Assembly (NCBI GenBank): GCA_964577935.1 | Contig: CAZOAJ010000006.1 | Location: 1 to 64,000, forward strand | Direction: 5' to 3' | Length of the DNA: 64,000 nt | Source of the DNA: JABDGV01 sp964577935 | GTDB lineage: Bacteria > Chlamydiota > Chlamydiia > Chlamydiales > FEN-1388 | Part shown: positions 16,788 through 26,170 of the stretch, piece after piece | Position numbering within the stretch: the first letter of the stretch is position 1 | Layout of the letters: each line of letters opens with the position of its first letter | Made by a program: the position numbers and the translations under genes | The notes under the pieces: model-generated | Told to the model about the DNA's origin: nothing | Database searches by the model: none | The model's input: only the letters and a program-made list of their open reading frames with translations

Positions 16788-17744
16788 TCAGCTCGTTGAT
16801 GCTCTTTTAAGGCGCTCAATGAGCGCTTGCCAGCCATCTCCATGGTTGAAGAGTCCATCCCAATAGACCTTTTTGATTTTCAGCTCGTCAAGCTTGCGCA
16901 GTGTGCTGTAGAGTTCACGGGCACATTGGTCTGGATCAGATTCCGATCCCCAACGAATAAGGTTTTTTGCGCCCGGATACATTCTCTCAGAGAATCCAAC
17001 AACCCAATCGAACTCCTCTTTGTGTTCTTCATCCCACCCAGTATTGCCCAAAAATATTTCAGCATCGGGAGCATAGTGGCGAAAGAGCTGCCCTGGACAT
17101 AATGGTTTATCGCTTTTGCTTACAGAAAGCTCAGGAATGTAACCCAAAAAACTTGAAAACCGTGAGATAGGTATCGCTCCAAGTCTTCCGCAGACCCATT
17201 TGCCTTCAGTATAGATTAAGATGGTTGACTCAAGACCTAAAAGCGTCGAAGTGATATGTGGATAGGGATCGAGTACAGGAAAGTTTTTACCAAAATCAAG
17301 CTCAATGTGCTCTCTTTTTGTTGAAGAGGGCTTCCCTGACACATTTGCAGAAGGTGCAACAAGAGGGCCTGTTTCTGATATAAGACGCCTTGTGATTTCA
17401 AGCATTGGAACGCGGAAGGCAGCACTTGGCAGGCCACTTCTTGCTACATCCAATACCAGCGATTTATCAACGGGTACGACAAGCGTCATGGGCCCAGGCC
17501 AAAAATTTCCTATAAGTGCCTCTAAGTGCTCGACCTTTTGACTTAGGAATGGGTGAATATTTGCTGCATCAGAAAGATGGACTATAAGTGGATTTTGTGA
17601 GGGACGTCCTTTGAGGGTGTAAATCTTTTCAATCGCATTTTGTGAGCTTGCCAGCGCTGCAAGGCCATAGACCGTTTCAGTCGGAACAGCTACGACCTCA
17701 TGATTTCGTAAAATATCTATAGCTTTCTCAAATGAAACTTTCAT
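16788..17744 (-). CDS. Threonylcarbamoyl-AMP synthase (Sua5/YwlC type)
   Basis: This enzyme makes threonylcarbamoyl-AMP from threonine, bicarbonate and ATP for the t6A modification at position 37 of ANN-decoding tRNAs. The YrdC domain (residues 1-200) has VAVPTETVYGLAALA, IYTLKGRPSQNPLIVHL and APSANVSGKPSST. After residue 205 a Sua5-type C-terminal domain follows (GQLFRHYAPDAEIFLG), so this is the long Sua5 form with a linker carrying RHYAP, not the short TsaC form. It is the last gene of the thrS-parA-pGP6D-sua5 run, 11 bases after the pGP6-D-like gene. The link with thrS is natural, as both use threonine. Confidence 0.93.
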   Translation of the reverse strand: MKVSFEKAIDILRNHEVVAVPTETVYGLAALASSQNAIEKIYTLKGRPSQNPLIVHLSDAANIHPFLSQKVEHLEALIGNFWPGPMTLVVPVDKSLVLDVARSGLPSAAFRVPMLEITRRLISETGPLVAPSANVSGKPSSTKREHIELDFGKNFPVLDPYPHITSTLLGLESTILIYTEGKWVCGRLGAIPISRFSSFLGYIPELSVSKSDKPLCPGQLFRHYAPDAEIFLGNTGWDEEHKEEFDWVVGFSERMYPGAKNLIRWGSESDPDQCARELYSTLRKLDELKIKKVYWDGLFNHGDGWQALIERLKRASTS

Positions 17745-17755
17745 TATAACCTTCT

Positions 17756-18529
17756 TTAGGACCGCTTTAAAGATTGATAAAGCTTTTCAGATAAGGCTTT
17801 TAAATGAGTCATTTCTTCTTCTGAAATCTCATTTTTATATCGATTAATGTCATGGAGGAGTTTATTCGCTTCTTGGATCAAATGAATCCCCCATCGCTTA
17901 CGTCTTTTATCTGTTTCTGGGAGGGGAAAACGTTTTTGAATTTCCTCGAAAAGCGTTTTTCTATTTGTATTAAAAAGCTCTCCAATGACTTCTTGCTTCT
18001 TTTCAAGAGGACCATCTCGTGCCGCCAAAGCATAAGCACATGCTTTTGGCATCTCTTCAAGCTTCTTTTGTAAAGAATGTTCAATGCTTGAAAAAAGCTC
18101 GTGGTACAATAAAAAATTATAGGGAGTCTGCCGATTTCCATAGGTCTGTACAAGCCAAATAGAAAAAGCTCCCTCTTGGTATTTTTTTAAAATGGTTTGC
18201 GCTTTTTTAATACGCTGCCCATGCAGGAGTGCGGCCTGATGATTAATCGTCTTTGCTTCGAGTGATAAAGATGCTAAAGAGATAGCATCGGCTTGCTTAT
18301 CGTTTGGCGTATCATTTTTTCTTTCTTTATGAAGATCTCCCTCAGGATCTGAAAACCTATCAAGTAGCGCTTTCATACTCTCAACTTCGTCGAGTGATGG
18401 AGATCTTGCTGTAAAGAGGGTAGCGGCGCTTGAAAGCTCCCCATGGGATGTTTTTTCGGCAAGCTGTTTTACTTTTTTGCTCTCAGGCTGCGAAAAACGC
18501 TCTTCGAGCATATTATTCAACTTACTCAT
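17756..18529 (-). CDS. Chlamydial pGP6-D-like protein (chromosomal)
   Basis: The 257-residue helical protein resembles the chlamydial plasmid protein pGP6-D and its chromosomal relatives, which sit next to a ParA-type gene: FSIWLVQTYGNRQTPYNFLLYHELF is a phrase I associate with that family. It is strongly charged and probably cytosolic. The upstream gene is ParA (31 bases away) and the downstream gene is sua5 (11 bases), so it is in one operon. In Chlamydia, plasmid-encoded pGP5-D (ParA-like) and pGP6-D are also neighbours. Function is unclear; regulation or partitioning are both plausible. Confidence 0.75.
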   Translation of the reverse strand: MSKLNNMLEERFSQPESKKVKQLAEKTSHGELSSAATLFTARSPSLDEVESMKALLDRFSDPEGDLHKERKNDTPNDKQADAISLASLSLEAKTINHQAALLHGQRIKKAQTILKKYQEGAFSIWLVQTYGNRQTPYNFLLYHELFSSIEHSLQKKLEEMPKACAYALAARDGPLEKKQEVIGELFNTNRKTLFEEIQKRFPLPETDKRRKRWGIHLIQEANKLLHDINRYKNEISEEEMTHLKALSEKLYQSLKRS

Positions 18530-18560
18530 ATCCTATAAGACCCCTAAAATCTTGAATTCA

Positions 18561-19334
18561 TCACTTTGCTTTTTTGACTTTAGCAACAATTTCATCTGCC
18601 AAAAGCCTAAAATCTTCAGCTGCACGGCTTCTTGTGAGAAGTTTTGGAATTTCAAAAAGAGGCTTTCCCCAGAGGGCCGCTTCTGAGACCGTCGCATCAC
18701 GACGGACTTTGTTTTCAAAACATTTATTAGGAAAGGCTCTTTCAATAACCTTTAGAAATGCTTTATTGCTTTTTCCTCGAGCATTCCAAAAGGATATAAT
18801 GACTCCCAATACATCAAGTGGGTGGCGCTGAGATACTGTTGAAATAAACTCAGAAAGTCTTTCTAGCCCTTTTATACTGTAGAATTCAGGTGTTGCGCAT
18901 ACAAGAGAATACTGGGAAGCTATAAGAGCCGATTCTGTGAGCCAGCAAAGAGAAGGTGGGGTATCGATAAATACATAGTCATAGTCAAAGCCCTGAAGAA
19001 TTTTCTTCAAGCGTTCATGAGAATAGCGATCTGAAGCCAAAGACCCTCGAACCTCTACACGCTCAAGCCAAGTATCTCCAGGTATTAAATCAAGCCCTTC
19101 TATGGCTGTTTTTTTCAATACATCAGAGACGTTCTTTTCCCCTAAAAATACTGGGGCCAGGCTGTCACAGCTATCAGGGTCAAAACCCAGGCCTAAAGTG
19201 AGGTTTGCTTGTGAATCAAAATCGACGAGAAGAACTTTTTTGCCATGATATCGACAAAGCGCTGCACCGATGTGAAGCGCTGTCGAAGTCTTTGCGGTTC
19301 CGCCCTTAAAGCTTGTAACTGATACAACCTTCAT
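18561..19334 (-). CDS. ParA/MinD-type ATPase
   Basis: The protein starts MKVVSVTSFKGGTAKTSTALH, a deviant Walker A with the signature Lys; the usual KGGVGKT is here KGGTAKT, with Ala for the third Gly. Further ParA marks are VLLVDFDSQANLTLGLG, the Walker B strand DYVFIDTPPSLCWLTESAL and the helix that follows. At 257 residues it is a short ParA without an N-terminal DNA-binding domain. A ribosome site (AAGGAG) lies before the ATG. It sits between thrS and the pGP6-D-like gene, as on the Chlamydia chromosome. No ParB is nearby, so the partner may be the pGP6-D-like protein. Confidence 0.9.
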   Translation of the reverse strand: MKVVSVTSFKGGTAKTSTALHIGAALCRYHGKKVLLVDFDSQANLTLGLGFDPDSCDSLAPVFLGEKNVSDVLKKTAIEGLDLIPGDTWLERVEVRGSLASDRYSHERLKKILQGFDYDYVFIDTPPSLCWLTESALIASQYSLVCATPEFYSIKGLERLSEFISTVSQRHPLDVLGVIISFWNARGKSNKAFLKVIERAFPNKCFENKVRRDATVSEAALWGKPLFEIPKLLTRSRAAEDFRLLADEIVAKVKKAK

Positions 19335-19361
19335 GAGCTTCTCCTTATCTATATAGAGTGT

Positions 19362-21317
19362 TTATGATCCGGCACTCGTTTGCTGTGCAAATGGTGATCG
19401 CAGAGCTTTTGTTTTTCTCTCTTCAATACAAGATTCAAGCAAACGATCAACTGTCATTTCACCATGAACTACACCATCTCGAGTTCGAAGAGCACAAGTT
19501 TTATGTTCTACTTCGGTGTCTCCAACGGTCAATACATAATTGTATTGCATGATTTGAGCTTCTCGAATTTTTTTGCCAACAGATTCATTTGATGTGTCTA
19601 CAACAACTTCGAATCCTGCATCACTAAAGACTTTTGCGACTTCATGAGCATATTCATTATGCCGTTCAGCAACCGGTACAACACGTATTTGATTTGGATT
19701 TAACCAGAAGGGGAAACGTCCTGCATAAAATTCAATCAATGAGCCGATAAATCGCTCAATTGATCCGAAAATAACTCTATGGATAATGACTGGTCGTTTT
19801 TTTGTACCATCAGAGCTCATATACTCGAGTTCAAATCGCTCAGGGAGCGCCATATCAAGCTGTATGGTGCTGCACTGCCACATTCTTCCAAGGGCATCAA
19901 AAATTTTTATGTCAATCTTCGGGCCATAGAATGCTCCATCACCTTCATTGATTTGATAGGGCAAGTTATGTGCTTCAATCGCTTTTTTAAGGCCTTCAGT
20001 AGCAAGGTTCCACTCTTCATCAGTACCAATAGTGTTCTCTTTCGGACGAGTCGAGAGGAATAGAGCGTACTTCAACCCGAAAGTATTATACATTTCATTG
20101 ACGAGACCTAAGATTTCAGAGATCGACTCTTGAACTTGATCAAGTGAGCAGAAAATATGAGCATCATCTTGATGGAATGATCTTACTCGAAATAGACCAG
20201 AGAGTGATCCTGAAGGCTCATATCTATGTACTTGGCCGATTTCTGCAACTTTGAGAGGAAGGTCTCTATAGCTATGATTTGTTGTGTTATAGTAGAGCAT
20301 TGCTCCAGGGCAGTTCATCGGCTTAATAGCAAACTCTCGCTCTTCAATAGTCGATGTGAACATGTTTTCACGGTAGTTATCCCAGTGGCCAGATCGCACC
20401 CAAAGATCTTTTACCATGAGAGACGGGGTCTTAATCTCGACGTATTTACACCTTTTGTGACACTCTCTCCAGTACTCTAGAAGGCGATTCCAAATAATCA
20501 TTCCTTTAGGGTGAATGAAGGCCATGCCGGGAGCTTCTTCTTTTAAAGAAAAGAGATCAAGCTTTGGCCCTAAAACTTTATGGTCTCGCTTTTTAGCCTC
20601 TTCAAGATTATGGAGATACTCTTTTAAAAGTTTTTTATCAGGATATGAAATTGCATAAATGCGCGTTAACATCGCATTTTTTGCATCCGCTCTCCAATAG
20701 GCACCTGAAGTTTTGAGAATTTTAAAGGCTTTAATTTTGCCGATTGATGCCATGTGAGGCCCTCGGCAAAGATCAAAGAACTCGCCTTGACGATATCCAG
20801 AAAGTGTTCCACCATCTTTGGCAAAAGTATTAATCAGCTCAATCTTATATGGGTTGTTTTTGAAAGCCTCAAGAGCCTCTTCAGGTGACTTAAACTCATA
20901 TCGTTCAGATCGATAGTTTTCGGAAATGATCTTTGCGACCTCTTCTTCAATCCTTTCAAAATCTGTATCTGAGATGGTTAAGTTTGCAAAATCGTAATAG
21001 AAGCCATTTTCGATTGGGGGGCCTATGGTCGGCTGGGCCTCAGGAAACAGTCTTAAGACTGCTTGGGCTAGTACGTGAGCCGATGTGTGCCAAAATACTT
21101 CTTTGCCTGTTTCATCTGTAAATGAGTGGAGCTCTACATAGTCTCCTTGATGAAGGGGAACAAAGAGATCAGAGAGTTTGCCATTGATAGAGCATGTAAC
21201 TGCCTGTTCTGGGGCTTTGGCGTTAACTTTCTGGACGAGATCAAGAACTGTTTGACCTTCATCGAGCACGACGGTCTTCTCATTTCCTGCTACTTGAACT
21301 TTTACTTCTATACTCAT
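19362..21317 (-). CDS. thrS: Threonyl-tRNA synthetase
   Basis: ThrS charges tRNA-Thr. Domains in order: N-terminal TGS domain (residues 1-60, EGQTVLDLVQKV), the editing domain with FWHTSAHVLAQAVLRLFPEA and the GEFFDLCRGPHM zinc/editing motif, the class II catalytic core with FIHPKGMIIWNRL (motif 1 region), AIKPMNCPGAML and FRVRSFHQDDAHIF (motif 2), HRVIFGSIERFIG (motif 3), and the anticodon-binding domain from about residue 540. I use the ATG at 21317; a GTG five codons upstream at 21332 is possible. It leads the four-gene operon. Confidence 0.96.
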   Translation of the reverse strand: MSIEVKVQVAGNEKTVVLDEGQTVLDLVQKVNAKAPEQAVTCSINGKLSDLFVPLHQGDYVELHSFTDETGKEVFWHTSAHVLAQAVLRLFPEAQPTIGPPIENGFYYDFANLTISDTDFERIEEEVAKIISENYRSERYEFKSPEEALEAFKNNPYKIELINTFAKDGGTLSGYRQGEFFDLCRGPHMASIGKIKAFKILKTSGAYWRADAKNAMLTRIYAISYPDKKLLKEYLHNLEEAKKRDHKVLGPKLDLFSLKEEAPGMAFIHPKGMIIWNRLLEYWRECHKRCKYVEIKTPSLMVKDLWVRSGHWDNYRENMFTSTIEEREFAIKPMNCPGAMLYYNTTNHSYRDLPLKVAEIGQVHRYEPSGSLSGLFRVRSFHQDDAHIFCSLDQVQESISEILGLVNEMYNTFGLKYALFLSTRPKENTIGTDEEWNLATEGLKKAIEAHNLPYQINEGDGAFYGPKIDIKIFDALGRMWQCSTIQLDMALPERFELEYMSSDGTKKRPVIIHRVIFGSIERFIGSLIEFYAGRFPFWLNPNQIRVVPVAERHNEYAHEVAKVFSDAGFEVVVDTSNESVGKKIREAQIMQYNYVLTVGDTEVEHKTCALRTRDGVVHGEMTVDRLLESCIEERKTKALRSPFAQQTSAGS

Positions 21318-21507
21318 GATATTTCTACTCACGGATTTATACCCAGAGGGCGTGTCTCATTTAATGTGTACACAACTCTTTGTCGTAGGGCATCTTAACT
21401 TCGATCCTAAGACATATGCTCTGAAGTTCAGCTAAATTAGACATCTGTTCATTAAAAGAGTAAGGTGGAAGTCTAAACGATATTCATGCAAAAGGCAAAA
21501 TATTGTA

Positions 21508-24390
21508 ATGAACCTTGACTTGGACTTAGAACTTCTCAATGCTACAAGCGCTCTCGGTTCGCAAGAAGAGAGCTCTGCAAACAATGAGGTCGCACGAGCT
21601 TTTTTTTGTCAAAATTTTGAATACCTTAATGCTTTAGAAAGAGCAGGGCTTCAAGACAGTCCTTCTGTTCGAAATGTTTTGAAATGCCGTCAGTTATCAA
21701 AACTTCTTGTATCAGATGACGGAAGAATTCTTTTTGAACGAATTGATGAGTCGATTCTCTTTGTTCAAGCACATCTTTATTCTGCAGGATATGGGGGAGA
21801 GTTCGAATATAAGAGAAATAAAAATATCCTCTCGGCTCTGAATGCTCTTAAATTCAATAAAGAGTTGCAGCGTCTATTAAGCCTTCTCAAAAAACCAGTG
21901 ACGAATCGATACGCAGATGAAGTTATTCGTGAGACGATTGGAGTATCAGAAAACATTCCGGTAACTGATGCAATGACGCGGCAGGCTGTTATATGCGCTC
22001 TTTTAACGACGCTTAGGCAAAGTTTGGGTTCTTGTTTTGCAACAGCTCCTAGTATCATTGTGCATGACGAGAATCCTGTAGCGCTAGTAAAGGATTTGGA
22101 AGAAATAATTTTGACAGGAAAGCTGAGAAGAACCTTTGCAGGACGTGAGCTTTCTGTTCCTATGAGTCCAAGTTGGGGAAAGGGGACTTTGAAAAGACCC
22201 TTTGTGTATTTGAAGTCTGAGATGGCCGAAGAACATATGGGTCAGATGGCTCCCTTTTGGGAGTGCCCAACGCTCCATTCAACTTGTATCGAGCTCGAGA
22301 TTTTTCCAAGAGAGTCTTTTGAAGCGACCTCGAGCAAAATTAGAGAGTCGATTAGAGATCTCTATTCAATCATTCCAGAAGATGCGTTTTGGACTTCTGC
22401 AGCAGATATTATTAAAACACTCCTTTTGAGAAAGTGGGATGTCTCTTCAAAAGACCTTAAAGACTATCAAAATAGACCAAGAGCATTTATTCAAAGCGAT
22501 TTGATGCTCCATGTCCCATCAAGTGCAAAAAATCGTGGGGATAAAGTTGCTTCCTTTCTTTTGGATTTAAGACGAGCAGAACGAATTTTCTGCGCCTTTG
22601 CCGATTGTCCTCTTTTAAAGAGCTGGGAATTTACGATGGCATCGTTTGCCGAAGTTCGTCTTGATTTCTGTCGATGGAACCTTTACGTCAGCTTAGGATT
22701 TAATCATGAGGAAGAAGGTGGTATTGCTGAGCTTGTTTATAAAATCATCAATGGAGTTATTGAATCAACGAAAGTAGAGGTAGAGGAAAAGAAACGAGAG
22801 TTCGAAGGGCTTGCTGCTCAAGTTTACTTCTTAGAAGGAAGAATGAGAAGCGCCTCAACTGAGTCTGAAGTTCAATGGATAAAGATCGAATACCAGTCGC
22901 GAAAATCAGAACTCGACAACATTCAAAAAATGGTTGATGCGGCGATCGAACGTTCAAACAAAATGGCAAGTCTCTACAATTTTCTTTTGACTCAATATGA
23001 CACGCTCTTCTTCGACTACTTTCAAGAGGTTTATGACGCTGATATGCATGATGTTTCAGCCGGACCATTTGATGATAGCCCCGCCGGATTTCGATTGGTA
23101 TATAAACACGGAAGAAGCAATCCAGGTCTTTGGACCCGTATTACGTCGAGTACTGAATTTATCGATACTCTTGCTTCATTTTTTAATATGACAGAGCAAC
23201 AGATTCGCGAAATGGCTGAGGTAAAAGGGCTTGAGCGTGAATTAACCAATATCATATCGCAAATCGTCAGCCATATCCGGAGCGAGCGTTTTCTTGAGTC
23301 AGCCCTCATTCGCGTTGCAAAAGCAAATAATATACCGCTTCCCGAGAAGCCTCTTGAAAATATGGATAGGATTGAAAAAAAACCTTGGGTATACACCTCA
23401 GGGGGGTCAATGCATGCCTTGGTGGGAGCCTATTTTCGAAGAGAAGATCCCCCTCAAGAGAGTGCTCGTTGGGTTGATAGTGAAACAGAGCTTTTGGCGT
23501 TTTTATTAGATGTTTTGCGGCAAAGATCAACGATCGGGGCGGAAAAAGGGTATATGTTGATGCACTCGCCAACGCATGCCTTTCTTTTAACGCCTTTAGA
23601 ACAAGACTTTCACTATGCCTGGGGTCATGATATCCATAGCTACTCATGGATAAAACACTCAATTGTGGAGCCATCTCTTAACCTTATCTCGCAGCAAATG
23701 ATAGGATCCGGGATTATCAATGAAATAGGGCGGAGGATTTCGAAAATAGTGCCGAAACCTCTTCAAAGTTGGTTTGAATCCGCAAGACTCGAGATCCCTC
23801 CCTTCTTTCTTCCGCATGAATTTGCGCGATACGTAAAGGAGTTGATTACAAGCGGGCTTCGTCAATTTCGATTTCCGATTATTACCTCATTTAAACTCGA
23901 ATCTATTGATGCGCTTTTATATTCAGCACTCCCATATACGGGATACAATAAGAGTTATTCATTGGTTCACAGATGTCTTGAAGAGGTCGGTAAAATAAAA
24001 CCTCGGGAAGATCTTGTTGATCAAGTGATGAAGCCATATACAAAGCAGCAATATATAGCCGCCGATGAGCTCCTTTCCATTGTTCGAACGGCGATGATTT
24101 TGCACTTAGGTGAAGTCTATTCTAAGCGAGATCTTCTTCGGGAGATACTTGAATTCTTAAAGAAAGCTGGATCTCGCCTTCATTCTCCTCTTCTTTTTGC
24201 TGATTCAAACTGGGTGCGAGAGCACTTTGCTTTTTTAGTGAATCCTTCAACCTTACGGCTTGAATTTTGGTGTATAGATCCCTATGGAATTAAAGGAGAG
24301 CCTATTTCGCATTGGAAGATGTGGCTTGATGGATCAAGAAAAGATAAAACATGGGGTGTTTTTAGTAACAAAGTACAATATACAGCTTAA
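21508..24390 (+). CDS. Large protein with papain-like Cys-His-Asp features
   Basis: This 960-residue protein has no signal peptide and no membrane helix. I do not recognise a named family, but two regions look like a papain-type active site. Near residue 171 the sequence reads RQSLGSCFATAPS, close to the papain pattern Q-x-x-C-G-S-C-W-A (here Gln171, Cys176). Near the C-terminus DSNWVREHFAFLVNPSTL is followed by LEFWCIDPYG, giving His906 and Asp924 in the H-then-D spacing seen in papain-like and transglutaminase-like enzymes. The middle (about residues 415-520) is helical with coiled-coil character. A second His-rich stretch, SPTHAFLLTPLEQDFHYAWGH, lies near residue 692. It could be a protease, deamidase or inactive relative. 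The gene is monocistronic or precedes the barrel gene. Confidence 0.6.
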   Translation: MNLDLDLELLNATSALGSQEESSANNEVARAFFCQNFEYLNALERAGLQDSPSVRNVLKCRQLSKLLVSDDGRILFERIDESILFVQAHLYSAGYGGEFEYKRNKNILSALNALKFNKELQRLLSLLKKPVTNRYADEVIRETIGVSENIPVTDAMTRQAVICALLTTLRQSLGSCFATAPSIIVHDENPVALVKDLEEIILTGKLRRTFAGRELSVPMSPSWGKGTLKRPFVYLKSEMAEEHMGQMAPFWECPTLHSTCIELEIFPRESFEATSSKIRESIRDLYSIIPEDAFWTSAADIIKTLLLRKWDVSSKDLKDYQNRPRAFIQSDLMLHVPSSAKNRGDKVASFLLDLRRAERIFCAFADCPLLKSWEFTMASFAEVRLDFCRWNLYVSLGFNHEEEGGIAELVYKIINGVIESTKVEVEEKKREFEGLAAQVYFLEGRMRSASTESEVQWIKIEYQSRKSELDNIQKMVDAAIERSNKMASLYNFLLTQYDTLFFDYFQEVYDADMHDVSAGPFDDSPAGFRLVYKHGRSNPGLWTRITSSTEFIDTLASFFNMTEQQIREMAEVKGLERELTNIISQIVSHIRSERFLESALIRVAKANNIPLPEKPLENMDRIEKKPWVYTSGGSMHALVGAYFRREDPPQESARWVDSETELLAFLLDVLRQRSTIGAEKGYMLMHSPTHAFLLTPLEQDFHYAWGHDIHSYSWIKHSIVEPSLNLISQQMIGSGIINEIGRRISKIVPKPLQSWFESARLEIPPFFLPHEFARYVKELITSGLRQFRFPIITSFKLESIDALLYSALPYTGYNKSYSLVHRCLEEVGKIKPREDLVDQVMKPYTKQQYIAADELLSIVRTAMILHLGEVYSKRDLLREILEFLKKAGSRLHSPLLFADSNWVREHFAFLVNPSTLRLEFWCIDPYGIKGEPISHWKMWLDGSRKDKTWGVFSNKVQYTA

Positions 24391-24526
24391 AATAATACTA
24401 TTTTCAAAATGTCTTGCTGGGCGGCTTTTTATTTACAAAAAAGCATAGATGACAATATACATTCTGGTATTCTTTTTGTCTTACAAGTAAACAGCAGAGA
24501 GATCCTGGCCTACAGTGGAGAAAATG

Positions 24527-25921
24527 ATGAAGTTTTTGAAGTATATGTTACCCTTAGCCATGGTAACAGTAGGATTTGTTCACCTACATGCTAATACAGG
24601 CGAACCCGATGTTAACGAGCCACAATCCTTTTCAACCGTTGCCGAAGAGCGCGAGCGAGACGAACAGTTTGTTGAAGATTACATCAACAAAAAGCGTTCT
24701 ATATCCATTGCTGAAAAAGGTGGCCACTTAAACCTGAGCGGTGAAGTTCGAACTGAATGGAACCACATGAAGACATCGGTTGACCACATTAAACAACGTG
24801 GTATGAGCAGCCGAAAGCTTTATCCAAACTCTATTATCCCTAAATTGTCTAAGAAAGAGTATCAGAAACTCGACAAGGCAGCACGTCTTGGGTATAGAGC
24901 AGCTCGATCAAACTTAAAAGCTCCTTATCCAACAGATGAATTTACTGTAGAAGCAGACCTCATGCTTGACTACGTCGCAGATCGCGGTTGGGCGTCGATT
25001 AAGTGGCAGTTCTCGAACCCAGCAGGTTTGGGCGAAGTCGATCGCAAAGCCTTTATCAACGATAGCCGAAATATCCTCTACGGCAGCGGTAAGATGGGGA
25101 ACATCGCCCTCCGAAAAGCCTATGCTGGATATAACATTTACGAGCAAGGCGCAACTCGGTTTGATATTGAAATAGGTCGAAGAAGGCTCTATGACGTTTT
25201 CGACTCTCGAATTCAGTTCTATTCATTGTTTGATGGTATTTTACTCCGATACGCCACAAGCGTTGAAGGCGTAACTGATTTTGCTGCTAAAGCTGCAGCT
25301 TTCGTTGTAGACTTCACATGTCACCACTACGGCTACGTCGGTGAATTAGATTTCTTAAACCTTGCTGATTCTGGAGTTGATTTCAAATACTCCCTTATCA
25401 ACTGGGATCGTCATGGCATCAACCGACTTGGCTATAAGCATCCTCTTGGTACTCGCTTTACAAACTCTCAGTTCTTGTTGGCCTACAATGTCAATCCAGA
25501 ACTTACTTTGTTCAAAACTAAGTTGTATGGTGCTTATTTAATCAACCATGCAGCAGACAGAACGAAGTTGACCCACCATAGAAAAGCTAACGATGCATTC
25601 TATGTCGGCGTTACTTTAGGCAAGGTTGTACGACAAGGCGATTGGGCAGCAGATCTTTGCTACCAGTGGGTACAAGCTCAAGCTATTTCTGAGCGTGATT
25701 GCTCCGGTGCATGCCGAGATAACCCAAGAAACATCTCTTTCTATAATCGACGTTCGCAAGGCTTTGCAAACTACAAAGGCTGGAAGCTTGATACCTTCTA
25801 TGCTCTTACAGATAACTGGACAATCAACGCTTTCTTTGAGCGAGTCCATCAGCAGTCACATTCGATTGGTGGTCGATATCGTTCATGGGAATTCACCGTT
25901 GCTTCGATCTTTGCTTTCTAA
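24527..25921 (+). CDS. Predicted outer-membrane beta-barrel protein
   Basis: The start is probably ATG 24527, six bases after GGAG; a GTG at 24515 and an ATG at 24524 also fit. The N-terminus MKFLKYMLPLAMVTVGFVHLHA is a signal peptide. After a charged segment, the protein consists of alternating aromatic beta-strands, for example FTVEADLMLDYVADRGWASIKWQF and YAGYNIYEQGATRFDIEIGRRRLYDVF. It ends in Phe (SWEFTVASIFAF), the classical C-terminal signal recognised by the BAM complex. Several Cys residues (near residues 260 and 380) could form disulfides, as in chlamydial envelope proteins. Most likely a porin-like protein of the chlamydial OMP families. A strong terminator follows. Confidence 0.8.
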   Translation: MKFLKYMLPLAMVTVGFVHLHANTGEPDVNEPQSFSTVAEERERDEQFVEDYINKKRSISIAEKGGHLNLSGEVRTEWNHMKTSVDHIKQRGMSSRKLYPNSIIPKLSKKEYQKLDKAARLGYRAARSNLKAPYPTDEFTVEADLMLDYVADRGWASIKWQFSNPAGLGEVDRKAFINDSRNILYGSGKMGNIALRKAYAGYNIYEQGATRFDIEIGRRRLYDVFDSRIQFYSLFDGILLRYATSVEGVTDFAAKAAAFVVDFTCHHYGYVGELDFLNLADSGVDFKYSLINWDRHGINRLGYKHPLGTRFTNSQFLLAYNVNPELTLFKTKLYGAYLINHAADRTKLTHHRKANDAFYVGVTLGKVVRQGDWAADLCYQWVQAQAISERDCSGACRDNPRNISFYNRRSQGFANYKGWKLDTFYALTDNWTINAFFERVHQQSHSIGGRYRSWEFTVASIFAF

Positions 25922-25958
25922 TTTTAAAGAGCAAATAGTCAGCGTCTGAACATCATAA

Positions 25959-25995
25959 ATCCCTGACTCTTGAAAAAGAGCCAGGGATTTTTTTA
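25959..25995 (+). terminator. Intrinsic terminator after the outer-membrane protein gene
   Basis: ATCCCTGACTCT (25959-25970) pairs with AGAGCCAGGGAT (25977-25988) across a 6-base loop with one A/C mismatch, and is followed by seven T residues. It lies about 38 bases after the stop at 25921. This is the clearest rho-independent terminator in the window. Confidence 0.9.
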
Positions 25996-26170
25996 TTCAT
26001 AGCACCGTAAAACCCATTCATGTGAGGATTCTGGTTTTTTTATTAAAATGATATAGAGGTGATCTATTCTCAAATCCTGAGAATCTAGATCTTTGTTGTA
26101 GAATATTCTCTTGTTCTTAAGCCGGCACTTGATGATTATAGACTGTTCATAATAAGGAATATATTTATTC

